Assembly: GCA_964017155.1 (NCBI GenBank)
Contig: OZ024857.1
Location: forward strand, 14,069,402 to 14,133,401
DNA from: Oasisia sp. SBJ-2009
Lineage: Eukaryota > Annelida > Polychaeta > Sabellida > Siboglinidae
Reading direction: 5' to 3'
Length of the DNA: 64,000 nt
Part shown: piece after piece, positions 62,716 through 64,000 of the stretch
How the letters are laid out: the number at the start of each line of letters is the position of its first letter
How positions within the stretch are numbered: the first letter of the stretch is position 1
Notes under the pieces: model-generated
Databases searched by the model: none
The model's input: the letters and a program-made list of their open reading frames with translations, nothing else
Told to the model about the DNA's origin: nothing
Program-made: the position numbers and the translations under genes

Positions 62716-64000
62716 TAAGTTTATAAAATCGCCGGAAGTGATGTAGAATGACACATCAAAAAAGGTGGTAAAACGTAACAGTTAACTGGAAGATTACCGA
62801 TTACTCCGTGGTGAATTGCATTATAATCCAGCACGGTAAATATGTGATCTAAATTTGTATTTTGGGATTGATTGAAAGATGACATCAAGCCAATAGTGAG
62901 CGTAATTATTAAATTTATTATTATAGGTTCTAAGTAATAGCACGGTTCCATTTCGTGGACCCCCCAACTACCACGTTATACCGAGGCGCGCGCTGTAGCG
63001 CTGTAGCGCTTACATTAGGGATGGTCTCAATAGTTTACAAATTCGAAAAAGGAGTGATTTATTCAACCCCTACACACACCCCTATACAATATTCAAAATG
63101 GAGTGTGGAACAAGCCAAACTGGCTTCCAAAACCACATCTATTAGCAACTCATTCAACTGACGTGGAGCGGTTGATGTCCATTGTGAAATTATTGTTCCA
63201 CTTGACAGATGGCACTACTGCAACAATTTCTTTTCCCGCTATACCAAACAATGACCAAACCACCACCCATCGACATGTATACGTTTTGGGAACTTTGCGG
63301 AACTGGTGCAACCATCCCTTATTAACAAGGGGTGCACTTTTTAAATGGTGCTGCTGAAATATATAAATTTCTCGACAGACGCTGTATAGGAGAAGACAGT
63401 GTAGGCCAGCAGGGACCCGCAACTTGAGTTTGCGTGGGGGTAAAAAACAAATATAGGAAAAACACCTGCACCTTGTGCAGTGTGACATTGATGGTGAGGC
63501 TGTGAAGTCCCATGGAACGTACAAAGGCAACTCCAAATGCCAGTTGTCACGACATTTAACAGCCAGCCAGGGATAGCCGCCAATAAAAAGGCAATTCTCT
63601 AATTAGTTTTTCTTCATACTCTTTGAATTTAGATAATTGTGCGCTGCTTGCAAGATATGCCATTGAAAAGATTGCCCCCGGATGAGGGGCGCACAATCGC
63701 GTGAATGCACCCTGGGGTTAGACGGGGTCAGCGATGGCATTACGCGGCAACACCTTTCCCGTGAAAATAAATCCTCTTGACAAACAAAATTGCCGCCTGA
63801 CGACACTGCAATGGAGAGCTTTGCGAACACTGCACCGCAATTACAGGAAGACGTGTACCCAGCTCTGTATCACTGCGCCCTCAAAGCAGCACAAAGGGGT
63901 GCTGTCACCCTGTAGTTGGCTGCCCTCCGGGCGATGACCCCCCTCTGTTTTCATTTGCATGTGTGGGTGCCCGTCTATGGGATGGCCACACCTCTGGGAC
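62716..64000. other. GC-richer, CpG-retaining right edge without a defined gene
   Basis: From about 62.98 kb (GAGGCGCGCGCTGTAGCGCT with tandem CTGTAGCG) to the right edge the sequence is clearly less AT-rich and keeps CpG. Frames at 63150-63536 (minus) and 63734-63937 (plus) have no domain I recognise. A short plus-strand open stretch near 63460-63575 (reading HLHLVQCDIDGEAVKSHGTY) could be an exon but lacks convincing splice sites. A gene or regulatory region may lie at or beyond the edge. Confidence 0.3.

Overview
The window looks like non-coding nuclear DNA from an animal. It is AT-rich, with very large simple repeats, minisatellites, tRNA-derived SINEs and decayed copies of several retrotransposon classes. 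There are no operons, ribosome binding sites or long intact host reading frames. The mix of Rex1-like and CR1/L2-like LINEs, a Penelope-like element, two SINE families and abundant CA/ACAG/GGAC repeats fits a marine invertebrate, perhaps a mollusc. That placement is inference; no host gene is present to settle it.

Left third (1-21 kb): a 73-bp satellite runs off the left edge (1-765). SINE family 1 (3.8 and 14.8 kb) and SINE family 2 (9.0 and 16.4 kb) follow, with large microsatellites (7.1-7.5, 7.9-8.1, 16.0-16.4 kb), three arrays of one degenerate 15-bp unit (13.0-13.4 and 15.4 kb) and a 2.9-kb minisatellite of 22-bp units (16.95-19.8 kb). The only host-like reading frame I find worth keeping is a 59-residue candidate secreted peptide (11430-11609, minus), at low confidence.

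Middle (21-45 kb): a cluster of six CACGTG palindromes (21.26-21.51 kb), a 43-bp tandem array (26.15-26.64 kb), a very long hairpin (31.41-31.91 kb), a LINE C-terminal remnant (32.85-33.23 kb), a composite SINE (34.0-34.4 kb), a second inverted-repeat structure (37.90-38.45 kb), and a 1.4-kb block with seven copies of a 13-bp motif, a roughly 375-bp duplication and inverted motif pairs (40.2-41.7 kb). A third good SINE-1 copy lies at 43.7 kb.

Right third (45-64 kb): the C-terminal GIY-YIG region of a Penelope-like element (45.35-45.89 kb), an octanucleotide array (48.2 kb), a 1.9-kb 5'-truncated Rex1-like LINE carrying a nested copy of its own 3' end beside a perfect 48-bp palindrome (53.03-54.96 kb), a CR1/L2-like LINE end (59.84-60.2 kb), and a CpG-retaining, GC-richer stretch from about 62.1 kb to the right edge that may approach a gene. 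Several 150-400 bp GC-richer pockets without repeats or convincing reading frames lie in the 24-63 kb region and are possible regulatory elements.

Almost every open frame above 60 codons is explained by repeats, transposons or chance. No cooperating host gene set can be described.
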